This document shows positions 48,423 to 61,800 of a DNA stretch of 64,000 nt, piece by piece. A model generated the notes under the pieces. The model saw nothing but the letters and a program-made list of their open reading frames with translations, was not told where the DNA came from and did no database searches. The translations under genes were made by a program, and so were the position numbers. Origin of the DNA: Owenia fusiformis (taxonomy: Eukaryota; Annelida; Polychaeta; Sabellida; Oweniidae). The stretch is from NCBI GenBank assembly GCA_903813345.2, contig CAIIXF020000001.1, positions 21,781,915 to 21,845,914 on the forward strand, read 5' to 3'. The number at the start of each line of letters is the position of its first letter. The stretch's first letter is position 1.

Positions 48423-48570
48423 TCTTCGTTTTATTTTCCCCCTATCTCCGCCATATTGTTTATGCGCAATGCATCCTGGAAGCTTCGGATCATGACGTCA
48501 GAAGCCAAACTATTGTATTTATGTTTTCGCTAATTTCAGACTTATTTGATTCGATCAAAAACACGTAAGT
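48423..48570 (-). promoter_or_regulatory. Candidate THAP-gene promoter
   Basis: Immediately upstream of the THAP ATG lie gccatattg (YY1-like), tgcgcaatgcat (NRF1-like) and a perfect CRE TGACGTCA at 48493-48500. The stretch is less AT-rich than its surroundings. No TATA box is seen. Confidence 0.4.
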
Positions 48571-49990
48571 AGATAGATACAATGTTGATATAACATAGGA
48601 TTGAATTAATTAACATTTGGGGACATTTTTTTGTGATTTTGCGTTCTTACAAGCACTTTAAAGCCCTTATATTGCTACATGTTGGACATTGACCCTTTAT
48701 CAATAGCCATTTATTAATCTAAAGGGATTACTTCCAACTCTCTCCTGACTGTTAATAGAACAATTGCTGATATATGACAGACAATTTATAGCTCTAATTT
48801 AGAAAATTGTTCAGACTGGCAGTTTCTTTACTATTTTCTGGTTAAGCATTTGATCACATGAAGGTTATATGACAAGTTAAAAACATTATTAGTTTATATG
48901 CTACCAGTGCTGAGGATAGTTTTAAAGTCGAAGCTTTCTTTTAGAAGCATTGAAAAGGGTATTTAGATGGCATAAGTGTGCGTTATTCACAAGTTATGCA
49001 TTAATGTGCATTTTATATCCACCAGAGTTATTTCATATCTGTATAAATGCTGAATCTCCCAGCAACTTTCTCGAATCAACCCCCCTCCACCTTCTTGTGC
49101 AGAGGGGTGAGGGAGGGGTCACAGTCGTTTCATCTAGGGCTACCTCCACTCTCTCTGAAAGATATTTGGTCAGAAAATAGATTAGAAAAGGATTAACCTA
49201 CAGACGGAGATAAGTTACTAAGCATCTAAAAGCATCTGTCTTGAAACACCCCCCCCACCCTCTATGTCCCTCTTGTGTTGAGGGGGTCACAGTCGTTTTA
49301 TGTAGGGGTACCTCCATTCTCTTTGAAAGATATTTGGTCGGATTAACCTACAGTCTGAGATAAGTTACTCTAGGAGTAAAGGTATCCAAACAATAAACAT
49401 ATTCTATTCTATTTACTTGTTCTTAAGTGTGTAAACTTTCAGTTGTTATCATTATCTTATAATGGGTTCCCTTCCCCAAATTTATGAGCTGTTCAAAAGA
49501 AAAAGATAAGTGCAGAAAGTGAAATATACCAAGCTTATGTATAAATCATTACAATGAGGTTCGTGTAAAGTGCAAGATAACATGAACTGTAGGGGGTTGT
49601 AAACAGCGCAACTCTCTACACTTGAACTTACTTCAACAAATTATTTATATTAAGTGACATAATCATCGTCTAGTGGTAAATTTTAGGATTTATGGAACTT
49701 TTATAGATAAACTAGCTATTGTTTTGGCACAAATTGGGTACAAGTTTACCATCTGTATATTTTTCTTGGAGGTCTTAAGTTGGATTAAATAATAGAGAAT
49801 AGTTTTGTTTGAATAATCAGCCTACAATTTTGAATTCAGTAAATATAAGTGGTATTTATATATTTAAACTTCAATTAGCGTCTAAAATTTTAAAAAAGAT
49901 TTGGGAGACATCCACCTGTTTTTGTTAGCATACTGACTCCATTAACATCTGTTTGTTGTTCTAAATAACAGGAGGACATGTCCCATAATT
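48571..49990. other. Intergenic with a ~165-bp tandem duplication
   Basis: Units at about 49071-49222 and 49238-49374 share a C-rich start, ggggtcacagtcgtttyat, ctacctccaytctctytgaa, agatatttggtc and ggattaacctacag. No gene is recognised. Confidence 0.6.
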
Positions 49991-50011
49991 CATCATTGGC
50001 CCTATTTTAAA

Positions 50012-50390
50012 TACCCTGCGTGCAGAGTCTAGTTAAACTACACTCTGCCTAGTAGAGACCATATTACAGTTTAGTAGCCCCGCCCCCACGACGGGTACTG
50101 GTGACAGTTTGGGTAAATCATTTTTGACCTATGCGCTGACCTTCCACCAATCAGCGAGCTTGAAGAAACATACCTAAATGCGTTCTAATTAAATATGCGA
50201 ATGTCATCGGTCAATTCCGGGCTCAACGATGACGTCAGAAGGAATGACCATATAAAGAACGTCGGTCAAATTTGGCCGACGAACACTGATTGGCGCGGTG
50301 AGTTCACAGGTTTATTTTAGTTTGAAAGAGTGAAGACGAAGCTCTCTTTTAAGAAGTGAAGTCAAACGAATGTAAAGGGTATATTTTAAA
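50012..50390 (+). repeat. Interspersed repeat R2, long copy with promoter-like motifs
   Basis: Ends ccctgcgtgcagagtctagt and agtgaagacgaagctctctt match the short reversed copy at 35814-35910. The extra interior has CCCCGCCCCC (50078), ACCAATCAGCG (50146), TGACGTCA (50230-50237), catataaaga (about 50249) and GATTGGCGCG (50288). It could be an active promoter (for example of GLCE, 8 kb downstream) or simply the element's own sequence. Confidence 0.4.
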
Positions 50391-53300
50391 ATACTCGCTT
50401 ACCAGTTTGCAGTGTAATCACAGGTATGAAAACTTCAGGCCTTGGAAATCTAAGATGATAGTTTAGCCTTGAGCTCCTTTAAATAGCATTAAGGAGGACC
50501 TCGTGTAGGGGGATGGATACCCTCTGCAATACTTTGATTAAAAGTAGAGTCTAATTACTAAACTCTGAGTCAGGTTAAAAGATTGAATAAGGAGAATGCC
50601 TGACTTACTTTACGTTTGTTCAGAAGAATAACACATGCTCATAGAGACAAAATTATAAGGATTAAACATGTTAACGTGTTTTTCAAATGCACAGAATTAG
50701 ATACATGAACAAGTATACAAAACTTCAAACTGTGAAAATATTACAATGTTTTTGTTCAGTTATATTGGCAATGCATATACCAATTTGGCACAAAATAGTT
50801 GGAAGGTGCAATTACCATGTCAAACTACATTTGTGCTTTCAAATATCATGTTACCTGTCAATATTTGAATACAAACATCATACGTTTTTTGTATCTGTCT
50901 TTATATTCATTTTAACAGTCCTATTTGAAGTCTATAAAGGCCATTTAAAGTCTATTTAAATTGTGATATATAAGTCAATAAATCTTTTTTATCTTCTGAA
51001 AAGTAAGTTTATATTATCGAGTAGAATAGAAATATAGCAATGGATAACATTTTATACAGGTACATTTTCAGTTAGACATATTGCCCCTTTAAACATGACA
51101 TCTGAGGTTATAGGGTCTGACCACAAACCATTAATATATGTAGATCCCGCTAGAAAAAAGTTAAATATGAATGCAGACTAAGAGACTAACACAGTTAGTG
51201 TATGTTTTTTTAGGACGGCATTTTACTATTACACAGGCACAGGTATATCTTATAGTTTAGGCAAAATAAGTTTTAAATGAAGATTTTAAGTATGTGTAGA
51301 ACATGCCTTAATCAGCAAAACTAGAAAGTGAAATTGTTAGGTGACCGAAAGAGGAAAGCCGACTTGCATGAGAACGTTGAATAAATCCATAGTAAGAGAG
51401 CTCAACAGGAAAAGCCATTAAAACACGGATGCAGGGGTTAAGTTATTGATGGATGGATACGAGTCAGGTAAGGAAAAACTTTAATGGTGGTCAGGAAGTT
51501 TTATGTCTAGATCTGGTCTTTTTGCGGAAATAACATCCCTAATGTCTTCGTACTTTTCAAGAATATTGATCCAAGCACAAGTTGTCTTGAAGATGGTGAA
51601 CATTGTATCTGCATTAAGAAAACCCTCGACTCCTATAAGTGATATTTGCCCTTTGGCCTAAGGGATGTGAAAAACATTATTTCACTCAATAAACTTTTGA
51701 AGCATCATATTGATTTTGAATAAATGAAATTATGCTGTCTGTTGGTTATTGAGAATACATATCTGGGAGACTTGGCCCAGAGCATACTAGGCTTATTATC
51801 TCGGTCATGGTCACCTCATGCCAATTCTTTTAAGTCATTTGATCTGAGCTATTATCAATTGTTTGTTAGGTTAACAGCACTTTTGAGATAGGTCTCATTT
51901 AGACATCAGTTATGTAACTAGGCATGAGGTAGACCTCACCAAAACTTTACAGAAATAAATTCAAGCAGATATGTTTTTCAAAAGCTGTAATAAATTTAGA
52001 TTTATTAACTTTATTACGCAAACATACCCATAATGAACTCAAGTGTATACAAAGCAAAATTGAAAATATTTATATGAAGTCTAATGCTATATGTAGTATT
52101 TTATTCCATTTTGATGAAGATTTGCCTAGCCTAGTTTTGATCTATTTTGCCTCACCTTTAACTTGTATGAGCTATTGCCTCATCTACTTATCTGCTTTAG
52201 TCTGACCATCAAACTAACTGCCAACTACAGTGACAAGTTTTACGTCTAACAATATGATTTCTGTTGAAATGATTTTTGTTCACAATCAACAGAAAAAGCC
52301 CATATGACTTTAGGTTTATAATATCAAAATGGCCATCAATTTGTCTTGGACAAATCACTTAGAGCCATTACTTAAATTATTGCTTCTATTTTGATTAAAA
52401 TGTCTAAGTTTGTTCTCATTTAATTAATCACAAATGATATAAAAGTCAACTTTTGAAAAATTCATCCAACTTTTTTATCACTGAATAACAGCCACTATTC
52501 AGACTGGGGTTATTGAAAAATATCAAAATGGTCCTTATTTTTCTTGTAAGCAGAATTCAATCCAATATCCTAGATGAGAGTAGAAATAATCTTGATTTAT
52601 GACATTCAAAATTCGGTCAAACTGATGCCATATTTGGAATCCATGTAAAAGTTCATCTATAAATGTGGTTTTGAAGAGTTTATCAACTTTAACATTTAAT
52701 TTTCTTTGAAAATGTGACTTCTAGGCCGGGGAGATTCCTTATAAACCCCATGTTGTAAAATCACAAAAAGTGAAATATCTTTTCTTGTGTTGGGTAGATA
52801 ATATTTTCTTTTACTGGACATATTTTAATTTGTATAACTATCAGATACATAAGGGTAATATGAAAAGTGAACCACTAAAACTGATGAATATTCAAGTTAA
52901 AGGGAACTTTGTAATACCCTGCCATGTTATTTCCCCCGAATCAGCCACCTGGTGGTGAAACTGGTAACTACCTACTCGCATCTGAGTAATTCTTTGATTT
53001 TCATTCTTTATATTTATAAGCATGTTCTGATTTTGAAGTGCCTCTGTACATGTAATTTGATATAGCAATAAAAATTCTCAAAACAAATCAAAATGGCCAC
53101 CATTTTCATTGTAGAAAACGTACAAGTACTTTTAAGCCATATCTTAGAAATGTCCATAAAAATTCAATCATTTTATGATATATTCGGTTTATCGTATCAT
53201 AATTACTATTCTAGCAATAATATGAGTGGGCAAAATTCATGACGATTCAGTTGAAATCTAGCGTTCATATATAATAGGACCAACACTACATTTGAGGCAT

Positions 53301-55776
53301 ATGAAAAATAATGCAATTTATTGGTTGAAAAACAAAAATGTCTACAATTAATTTTTACAATGCATGTCTACAATTATCTCATCACACTGGCAATGCAACA
53401 GACATTTTGTTTCTGATTATTGTACTGTTATATAATAACAAGTCTGTCTCATGAATTAATAATGAAATTATTATATAATTACTAATCATAACCTGATTAT
53501 ATGCATCCAACCAGATGATTTCTTCAATTAAGAAACAATTCAGTGGATTAATGTTTTGGATTAATGGAAATATCATTGACTTTATCATAAATTAAATGAC
53601 CCTTACAATAAAAATTGATATAATTAATCATTCTTAATATATCCTTTAATGTTTTGATCTGAATAAAGAATGATGCAAAATAGTATTCCCGTGGGCACTT
53701 ATACAATGTACGTTATTTCAAAAGTGATTTGGATTGACATTTCTATGGCAGTGCTAGTAGTATTTTACTATAAGGGATAGCGGCTAAATATCTATGTTGC
53801 AAGATTATAGCTACAGAAGAGAGCTTTCAATTGTCACACAATACTCATTTGCTAAATGTAGCCTCATCCTGACATCAGCTATTGAAAAAACATCTGTTTT
53901 GTCTCGGATTTATCCTACACATCATCGTGTAGTCTGTAACTACAATAAGGTAAGATAGTTAGATTCATTCATGTTTTCAACATTGTTTTGGTAATAATAT
54001 AACATCAGATAGATATCTTGATATTTCTTGAAATTGTATATGTAATTCCATATGTTGTATTTATATATTATTTAGATTCTGATCTGACAGATTCGTGTTT
54101 TGTGAACTTTGGGTCATGCTATCTCTTACCTTGTCCTGGGATATGAATTCTTCAAGTACATGTACAGTGTAATTGAAGGTCTGGGATAGAAATATTAAGA
54201 ATTTAACTAGTGCATAGAGTTTGCCAACAATCGGTGAATGTTAGCAATTTGTTCTTTTTATGAAGTTGACATATTCTTTACTGAGATATAAAGCATTCCT
54301 TAGCTGTTAATTATATAACTAGATGCAAATCGATGTATCATAAATATAAATTTTGATCTCAGGTAATAGTTTATATTTATTACTTAAAGGATGTATATAA
54401 CTATCTAGGCCTTAGAAAACGTTATGAACGACTTTTTGAGGATAATTATCAATTTGATTCCTTTTCATTTACTAAATCTAATAAATGGACTTTTGATTTC
54501 TAATTGAATGTCAAAGTGCTCTAATAACGAAAATGAAAGTATTTGGCCGTTGTCAGGAATCCTCCCAAAACAAATGTCACAATGAATGTCTCCATATCAT
54601 CCAACGTATATTGATGACGTAATACTCGTAGCCCACTCTTGTGGAAATCCAATGTAATGTGACGTCATTCCGTAACAATGATATATTTGGAGAAACCTCT
54701 CAACTCTTAGTGGATTCCCCAATTTTTTTACATTTATATACAAAATGAACCCTAACTAGGGTATAATAATTTCAAGGTTTGACCATTATATCCCTTTGTG
54801 GCACACTATGATATGCATGGGCTCTCTTGAAAGCCCATGTGATATGTAATGCTGTTTGCTCGTATTAAATGCATTTTATGATACCGATACCATACTAGGA
54901 TTATAACGGTCTCTTTTATTAGCTTATTTTAGTGTATGATTCAGTGTATTTATATCTGTCATTTGGATTACACGGGATGATCAATGATTGAGTAAGTTAA
55001 TCGCTGCCATGCTAATTTAACCTCTAAAAAGGAGAAATACATCCCTTGGGATGATCATACTCAAGATGAAAAAGATAAGCTGTGGTTCTGCTGTTATCTA
55101 GTTGCTTAGTCAGAATATGGAATCACTTATCGTCCCATCCTTCACATAGAGCTTCATTTCTTTCTATAATGAAATAAAATTACCCAATGGTAAGGATGAC
55201 AAAGGGCGAATCATAAAATTGTTAAGAAACCTTTTTAACAGTATATGTACTGTTGTCCAGGATATGTTTTGTAATAGCTACTGTACTTCTAACGTTTTTT
55301 TCCCGAACCAATAATTCAGGTATGTAATATTAAAGAACTTCCACATGCAGAATTTTATTTTTGTCTTTACCAAATCCCCCAAATGTTGTTTTTCTCATAC
55401 ATTCAGGTTGAGTCTTTTTCTAAAAGTGATTTCCTCAAGATCAAATGGTGATTCCCTAGATATTTGCGAAGTCTTTTGCATTTAATTTTGAGGCTTTTGT
55501 TTCTTAATGCTCAGACTGACATTTTTATGAACTGGCTACTTTATATTATGAGTAATCGGCTAGAAAAACATAGTAATCAATCAATGAATATATTAAGCTG
55601 TCATATCTCGAATCTGATTTTGTCTTTCTCTCTGATGAATTGTAATCGTAAGTGTGTCAATATTTGAAGGGCTTGCTTGATGGTTGAAGTCTACTAATGG
55701 TACCTGACTGTGATAGGGATCTTCTCAGAATACATACATTGTCATTTGTCATATACAAGTTACAATTTTTTTTATT
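50391..55776. other. 5.4 kb without a recognised gene
   Basis: AT-rich. Words like atatcaaaatggccatca recur near 52321, 52522 and 53087 in diverged form. TGACGTCA at 54660-54667 with a second half-match at 54613. Open frames at 50687-50959 and 52770-52958 show no domain. Introns or 5' exons of GLCE could lie here, but none can be defined. Confidence 0.45.
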
Positions 55777-55912
55777 TCACCAGTGCCACAAGTGGTGACA
55801 TATTGTTAGAGTCGCCGACTTTTTTATGGATGGTGTTCAGCATTTGGTGGTCTGTGTTCAGTGGTTGGTGTCTGTAACATATGGCAGGTGGTGACATTTT
55901 GCACGTTAAGGA
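55777..55912 (+). repeat. Short interspersed family R1, copy 5
   Basis: Forward copy: cagtgccacaagtggtgaca, tattgttagagtcgccgact, ggtctgtgttcagtggttgg, gtctgtaacatatggcaggt, gacattttgcacgttaa. Confidence 0.8.
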
Positions 55913-58826
55913 TTGTTTATTTGGTTACTGTTCCTAATTTGCAGTTTTTTCTGCTGAACAAAATTGATGTTTTATTCTAAATTACTACGGTAGAATATAT
56001 GAACATCTCTCAAAAAATCAAATCATGGTTTGTTAACTTTCAGAACTTAAAAAATCGTCATTTCTGCATAAAGGTATATTTGGGCATATTTCCATCAATA
56101 CATCCTGTCGTGGGAGATTTATTGCCCTTCATCCATTATTGCTGTTCTCATTTTTGCCAGATTTCTTTAAACAGTTAAATATACATTTTTTTATTTTGCC
56201 AGATTTCTAGAAACAGCTAAACACACAAACAACTCTTCCTTCACATAAGGATATCTGTTATCAAATCATAATAATTTCACATTTTCTTAATGGAATATTT
56301 AATTTTAGATTTTGAGAAACGTTCTGCTACCACCCTATCGCAAGGTGAAGTCACATGCTATAACTGATCCAGAGCCTTGCAGATCTATGTCTCTTATTCT
56401 TGATCTTTGGGGAATTTCTACTTGTACTAGTTAATTACTTCGGTAAAATAAACTATTTTGTTTTGTTAAAGATTAGAGTTTGACTAGGATATAGAAAAGC
56501 TTACTGACAGTTATATGTTTATTTATAAAAAATCATATTATTATTATCGTGAATTGTGATTTTGATGAATTGCAAGACTTGAATTGGATTATATTAATCC
56601 ACATAGAAAATTGCATTGAATATAGAATCAAGATATCATATTGGTATTTTACTGATATTTGAGTATTAGGTTGTAGAATCAAATACTAGTAGTTGGCTTG
56701 ATCGTTGGCAATTGTGCTGAATGAATGACTGTCTATCTACGTAATATTTGACTAGGAATGGAAGTTTTAAAGGATTATACTGAATGTGGAATAATGTGAC
56801 AATGACTGAGAGACACTAAGTATCGTTCAATTATTTTTTAAGGATATTACCCACGACATTCTGGCATTATCATTTAGACTGAAATAATTAACGTTTCTGA
56901 ACTGTTCTCGTTGAGAAAATTACTAAATTGGTAAGTTCATCATTTATACATGTCAGAAATAATTGTCAGAAATATGGTTGAAAAATGGTAATTAACAATG
57001 ACAATATAAGTGCTACGAATATACCAACTAAGTTATCGTTCTACGAAAATCTCATGAGCTTGTACGAGCTTGTAGGCAGGAAGCCATGGTAGTCTTAAAT
57101 CACAGTCTTTAACAAGCAGCCATTAGCTGTACAGGATAAATAACACCAGCAATGCTAGATTTGAAAGGCAAGAAAGGAAACTGACAGTAATTTTGAAAGA
57201 TATGCAATTATTGGTGTTAGTTATATCCTTGGGTTTTGGAAACGCAGATGAATTACAATTGATTCCCAGATGCTGGGATGAAGGAGTGTCTCTTAGAATT
57301 TCCAGGATATTGCTTTTATTTTCTGTATTTTACTCAAATCTTTGAAGTTCAAATATCACTAAGGAGTTACAATCGTAAATCACCACATGTTTAAGTTCAT
57401 GACAAGTGAAAAAGACAACATTTTAAAAAATTAAAATAGATCACGACTCATGTCATTGTGTCACAAAAGGCCCCAAAAAGCCAAAAATCTGATCTCAAAC
57501 ATGGTTCATACAATTACTACAGTTTTTAACTTGATTGAGTATTGTACTATCATCATTTGTTGCATGTATTTTAAGGGTCACTTGCAATGATATTGATAAT
57601 GACTTCATTTTGCTAGACACTTTAAGAAACTCTGATGAGAAATAAATCTCAATTGATACAGACACTCTAGGAAGCTAAATGTAATCGTGTGGAAAGAAAA
57701 GGCATCCACCCATTCATAGTTTACTTAGAATGATACTTTTATTTGGTTAGCTCTTCAAAGTCTCTGTCAGAAGGAATTCCATTAGTTAGATCAGTCGATT
57801 GTAAGTGGGAGTCATTTGTTTGATGCAATGGTCCTTCCAAAGATTTCTTCTCAGAATATTATCTTTAAACTCCATTTTTACATATTCTTACGATGCAATA
57901 TTGAAAACTGGGCTCAACAATTCTACATTTGCTCGACAGCAAGGGCCTACATGTTGCCAATGCTGGCAAAATCATGTTCTATTTAATGTTTGAAAATAGC
58001 ATATTTTTTGCTTGTCATGGACTTAAGAATCATAGGGTGGCATAGCATTGTTTCATGTCAGAATGTCAGTGATATTTGAAGTCACCCAATGATTCAAGCA
58101 AAATACCGATGATATTACTGGTGTCACAGTTATACAGGATCTATATCCCATGGCGTAAAAATACAGGATAAAGTTCCATCACATGGGCCACAGCCAGTCA
58201 GATTGCTAAAATATTCACCATCATATGCGATTGAATAATATGATTTCTTCCCTTCAAAACCATTATTGCTGTCATATTTTGTGGCATTAATCAGACCTAA
58301 TGGAATGGGTTGAAAATTTATTATTACCCAAAGTGCAGAGCTGTAAAAGTGAACTTTTTGTATGATTAATATGTGCTTCAGTTTATCTTCTATTGCTTTT
58401 TAAGTGTCACGACATGACAGGAGCACAGAGTGACTTGTAAAGTACATGGCCAAGACAATACATAATACTAATTATATGAAAACGCAAAGATATAGAGAAT
58501 CTGATTTGAAAGATTTTAATATTTGATTAATATATCAACAAAGCTAAATAGGAATTCCTAAAATAACATGCTGTTACTTGCTATAACTTTCTGAAAAGAA
58601 TGAACTTCAAATGACCTATATGTGACATATATAATGTTCAGTGGAATATTTGAATAACAGTGGCAAAAAATTTTATTGCCATAAAATAAAACTTTGTTCA
58701 ATGCTAAGTAAGCACAAAATAAGTGCTGAATTAGCACTTTTAAGGTCTAAATAAAAAGTAAACATAGACCTTCTGGATGCGTCCCAATGTTAACCCATGT
58801 TTATGCATTTTTGCTTGTATTTCCAG
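55913..58826. other. Probably 5' intron or flank of GLCE; nothing recognised
   Basis: The GLCE start-codon exon follows an acceptor (ttccag at 58821-58826), so a non-coding first exon must lie upstream. No defined exon or promoter could be found in this stretch. Confidence 0.45.
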
Positions 58827-58848
58827 ATTTGTGGTTGAGTAAGATGGG

Positions 58849-61800
58849 ATGATGCGTATTCTAAGACGGAAGGTTTTTGTTGTATTCATTGTCATCGTAG
58901 GACTCATCAGCATCTGTTCCTTCTGGTTCAGTTGTGCCAGCAGCAATGACCTCACCAAGCAGGATGACGCCTTCTACAGGTTGGTTTACTTGTTTTCATG
59001 TCACCACCAAAATGTGGTGACATATTGCCATATCTACAGTTTTTTGTGTCCCCACCACAAGTGGTGACATATTGTTATGGTCTCTAATTTATTTGTGGAC
59101 AGTGTTCGGCATTTGGTGGTTGGAGTCTGTAAGGTGGTGGTGACATTTTGCATGTTAATGCCTTGTTTATGATTGGCATTCATCATTCACACATGTGAAC
59201 ATTTGCAATATCTTACATTTTGACATACCTTGTTTCCTTTCTGTGATTTTCTTTTTTATCATATATAAAAAATGGTAAACTGTATTGTTGTATCATCTTT
59301 AATTTTGTGGGAATCAAGGGCAGGAAGGTTTTGTTATGAATTACATACATATGTATAAAGTATATTCTTTGACATGTGTTCTTTGATGTGCTTGATTAGT
59401 TATTTTCTTCAAACTTTATTTCTGCACTTTCAGAGATGTAAGTCACCTTACAAACCGATATGCTCAGCCAGAATCACTTTTGATTGGTCAACAGCTTAAA
59501 CAGTTACAAGAGAAATCATCAGAGGTGAAAGACGCTGATGCTGATCCCGATGATATTCCCTATGAGGAGATAGAAACTAGTGTCAATGATGAGTATACAG
59601 TGGTAGGAAGACGTGAAGGGGATGAGGTCTATCTGCCATTCTTTGGCTTCATTCAAAAATATTTTGAGGTAAGGGGTTGATCAATGATAGATTGTAGATA
59701 TCACTGAGAGTTGCAGTAGAATAATGAATACAACATTACAGTTGATTAAAAAATGTGAGACTTGTATTTGTTATTGTACAATTACGATTGTGTTTATGCA
59801 TGTTTTTTTGTTTCTTGCAATTTTTTTTCACAGAATGAATTTATATTGTTATCGCTTTACGCTTTCTGTAATTACTATTCATAGGCAAATGAAAACTAAA
59901 TGTCAATTGATTCATTTCATTTTCTAATATTTTCAATTGTTATTCTTGATCAGTTCAATGTAATTTTGTCCTAGCTTTTAGATTTAATCCCCAGTACTTA
60001 TACCCATCCATCAAATACTAGAATGCCCCATTCAAGAGATTTAATGAACCTATGTTCTTTTTTCCCTTCGCTTTCAAAATAATTTGATGAGAGTATGCCA
60101 TGTTGCAACATTTGCAGTGATTTGGAGTAACTCCTTTCATATAATTAATTGCTTCCGTTTTCTGTCATTTCATTTTGTATTTAATAAGAAGTATCGTATA
60201 GATTGGTTCAAATGTTTTGTAGAAGCTAAGCTGAGTCGATATGTATTCGTTGTCATATAAATGCTAAGTAGACCTCTGTCTCCTTTGGTTCCTCGCCTTC
60301 CATTGAACGATTGATATTTTAGCATTATTTTCGAGTTTTATAAACCATATATGGATATAAGTCGCATAACAAGGCATTTTATTTCTTAGTATAACGTGAT
60401 TTCTCCCCTGATGCCATTAATCAGGATACTTAAGAGTCTCGACCTGAAACTAATAGTTCATTATCACCGTGTTTGGCCCTAAATGATTTACTCATTCCAT
60501 TACAACATCGCAATGTCGGTTATGTTCTACAGTTAGTAATTAACATTGATTTAAGATTAAAGATTAAAGAGCACTCCCGATGACATTGAAATATTGTCTC
60601 TGTGGGTCTCATCATTGTTTCACCTTCAGAGCAATGAAGCATATCATGGTTTGCGTGACATTCATACATATTACGGCTCAGCAGCTTCAACTGGTTCACT
60701 CGGTTCAAACAGAGGACTGTCGTTATCAACTATAATACCACAGTCACCGATTTTCATTGAAATAGAGGAACTTGATCTCTAAAAAATTTCTAAAAAATGT
60801 ATATGATGAGCCATCAGTTTTTTCCATATAAGTTTAATTTCATATGATTTATTGTGTGAGAATAAATGTAATAGAAACAGATGTACATGGTATAATTAGA
60901 ACAACAACATTTTAGAACCTTAGTTTGAATACCCACGATTCAATCCCATTGCATGTTTTATCAACATTATTTAAAATTGAACAATGAGAGTTTTTAGTGT
61001 CAGGAGATCAAATATACGTTACTTTTTCAAATCGTGTCATATTTTTGAAGTTAAGTGGTATTGCATTAAAAGGTTTAATCACAGTAAAAAAATCATTTAT
61101 GACTTGTACAAACATCTATCTTAAGTTATAAGTACCTCTAATGCAACCCACAACAATATAATATAACCTTATTCAACTTATCGTGATAAATCTTGGCTAA
61201 ACAAGTTTTTTTTCATCAGGTAACATACAGTAGGGGAAAAATGAATGATATACTACATAATAAAAGCAATTGAAAAAATAAGAGGATTGAGAGAAGCTCA
61301 TATAAAAATGTGTTTATTTTTAAAACATATAACATACAAGTCAATGGAACATGCAAAATATGGTACAATAAGGGAGCAATCAGATCTTGTTAAGTTGACT
61401 CTATGTTAAGTTTTTCATCTTTGGACTTCTGTGATTCTACAATAGTCAATAGACTCTGCTTTAAAACCCAGGCCTATGAAATTGTGCAAACTCAGTCTTA
61501 AATGCATTCCCGACTGATGGGAGCCAAGTGAACGAAGATGGGTCTATGATGTCATGATTAACTGTTGTTAATCAGGAATAATATACAAAAGTATATGAAG
61601 TGAACAAAATTGGTTTATAAATTGTGATACCTGTTCATCATCAAAGGCTATTAGGCTAATGATCAGCTGCACAGTGCTCCCAATTGCATATTGTAAATAA
61701 CAAATACATGCCGTAAAAGTCAACTTTAATGAGTAGTCAGACACTGTTTCGACCAGCTAGATATTTTCACATTTTGAGCTCAGAGCATATTGAGATTTCC

